Position numbers and translations under genes: made by a program | In this document: piece by piece, positions 13,439 through 13,601 of the stretch | Layout: each line of letters starts with the position of its first letter | Numbering within the stretch: position 1 is the stretch's first letter | Notes under the pieces: generated by a model | What the model saw: the letters and a program-made list of their open reading frames with translations, nothing else | The model's database searches: none | Told to the model about the DNA's origin: nothing | Source of the DNA: an uncultured Rivibacter sp. | GTDB lineage: Bacteria > Pseudomonadota > Gammaproteobacteria > Burkholderiales > Burkholderiaceae | Assembly (NCBI GenBank): GCA_946481025.1 | Contig: CAMLNA010000121.1 | Location: forward strand, 1 to 13,601 | Direction: 5' to 3' | Length of the DNA stretch: 13,601 bases

Positions 13439-13601
13439 TACGTCGACAGCGCGACCGATTCGAAGTCGTGCAACTTGACGCCAGTCAACAGGCGCGGCCA
13501 AGCTCTTCGCCGTGGTGTCGCCGGTAGGCCGAGCGCGAACGTGAGTGTCTGCTTCGGGACGGCGAGTCTCACGACGCCTATGACGGCTCCGGGTCGGGGT
13601 G

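Larger units (their letters stand above)
13202..13601. other. Gene-free tail with gene debris
   Basis: The last 400 bases contain no intact gene. They hold a truncated signal-peptide-like start (13233 onward) and a 40-codon recombinase remnant (13319-13438). After 13439 the recombinase frame stays open to the window end but no longer resembles a recombinase. A small dyad, TTGAC-GCCA-GTCAA, lies at 13475-13488. No attC site, terminal inverted repeat or tRNA was found. Confidence 0.5.

Noticed and set aside
13475..13488. TTGAC-GCCA-GTCAA dyad as an integron attC or attI site
   Set aside because: It lacks the paired core sites with GTT/AAC-type ends and the spacing expected of attC. It is too short to call.
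10985..13501. 838-codon minus-strand open frame
   Set aside because: It lies antisense to the serine hydrolase and shows Val/Ala/His/Arg-rich shadow composition without domain motifs.
1..13601. CRISPR arrays, tRNA or rRNA genes, complete insertion sequences
   Set aside because: No regularly spaced short repeats, no cloverleaf-like segment, no rRNA core sequence and no transposase with terminal inverted repeats were seen.

Overview
The window looks like chromosomal DNA of a high-GC Betaproteobacterium, most likely order Burkholderiales. The basis is the strong G/C third-position bias, the REP-like hairpin built on a 'ttcgataCCTCAGGGCGAAC'-type core, and the kind of Ada-AlkA fusion and hybrid kinase present. 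This placement is an inference from family knowledge; no rRNA or other phylogenetic marker is present.

Layout. Bases 1-286 carry no gene but hold two large inverted repeats (about 23-98 and 131-223). Bases 287-3197 form a tight plus-strand operon of three genes: an Ada/AraC/AlkA fusion glycosylase, an Ogt-type O6-alkylguanine methyltransferase (ATGA overlap) and an EamA/DMT drug/metabolite exporter (TTGA overlap with a TTG start). The first two repair alkylated DNA by base excision and direct reversal; the transporter is co-translated with them. Bases 3295-5010 encode an unusual putative peptidoglycan hydrolase with a lytic-transglycosylase-like N-terminus, an SH3-like middle and a C-terminal Cys/His domain, without a signal peptide. 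Bases 5011-5227 are a scar in which the tail of an OmpR-type response regulator (minus) abuts a piece of a receiver domain (plus). A GNAT acetyltransferase follows on the minus strand (5228-5836).

Bases 6090-10907 hold a two-gene signalling unit: a membrane-anchored or exported solute-binding protein without any ABC permease or ATPase gene, followed 12 bases later by a hybrid histidine kinase (TM, Cache-like sensor, TM, HAMP, PAS, HisKA, HATPase, REC, REC). The kinase ends exactly where an Hpt domain would be expected to begin. Bases 11159-13201 encode a serine hydrolase of the class C beta-lactamase/esterase type fused to six 49-50-residue Asp-box-like repeats that probably form a six-bladed beta-propeller. 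The last 400 bases contain no intact gene: a truncated signal-peptide-like start (13233 onward) runs into a 40-residue remnant of an integron-type tyrosine recombinase (13319-13438).

No tRNA, rRNA, CRISPR array, complete insertion sequence or riboswitch was recognised. The best candidates for something undescribed are the propeller-fused serine hydrolase, the three-domain wall hydrolase, and the Hpt-less kinase paired with an orphan binding protein. Three separate gene-fragment junctions (5020-5206, about 10890, 13290-13440) suggest that this stretch has been rearranged repeatedly.
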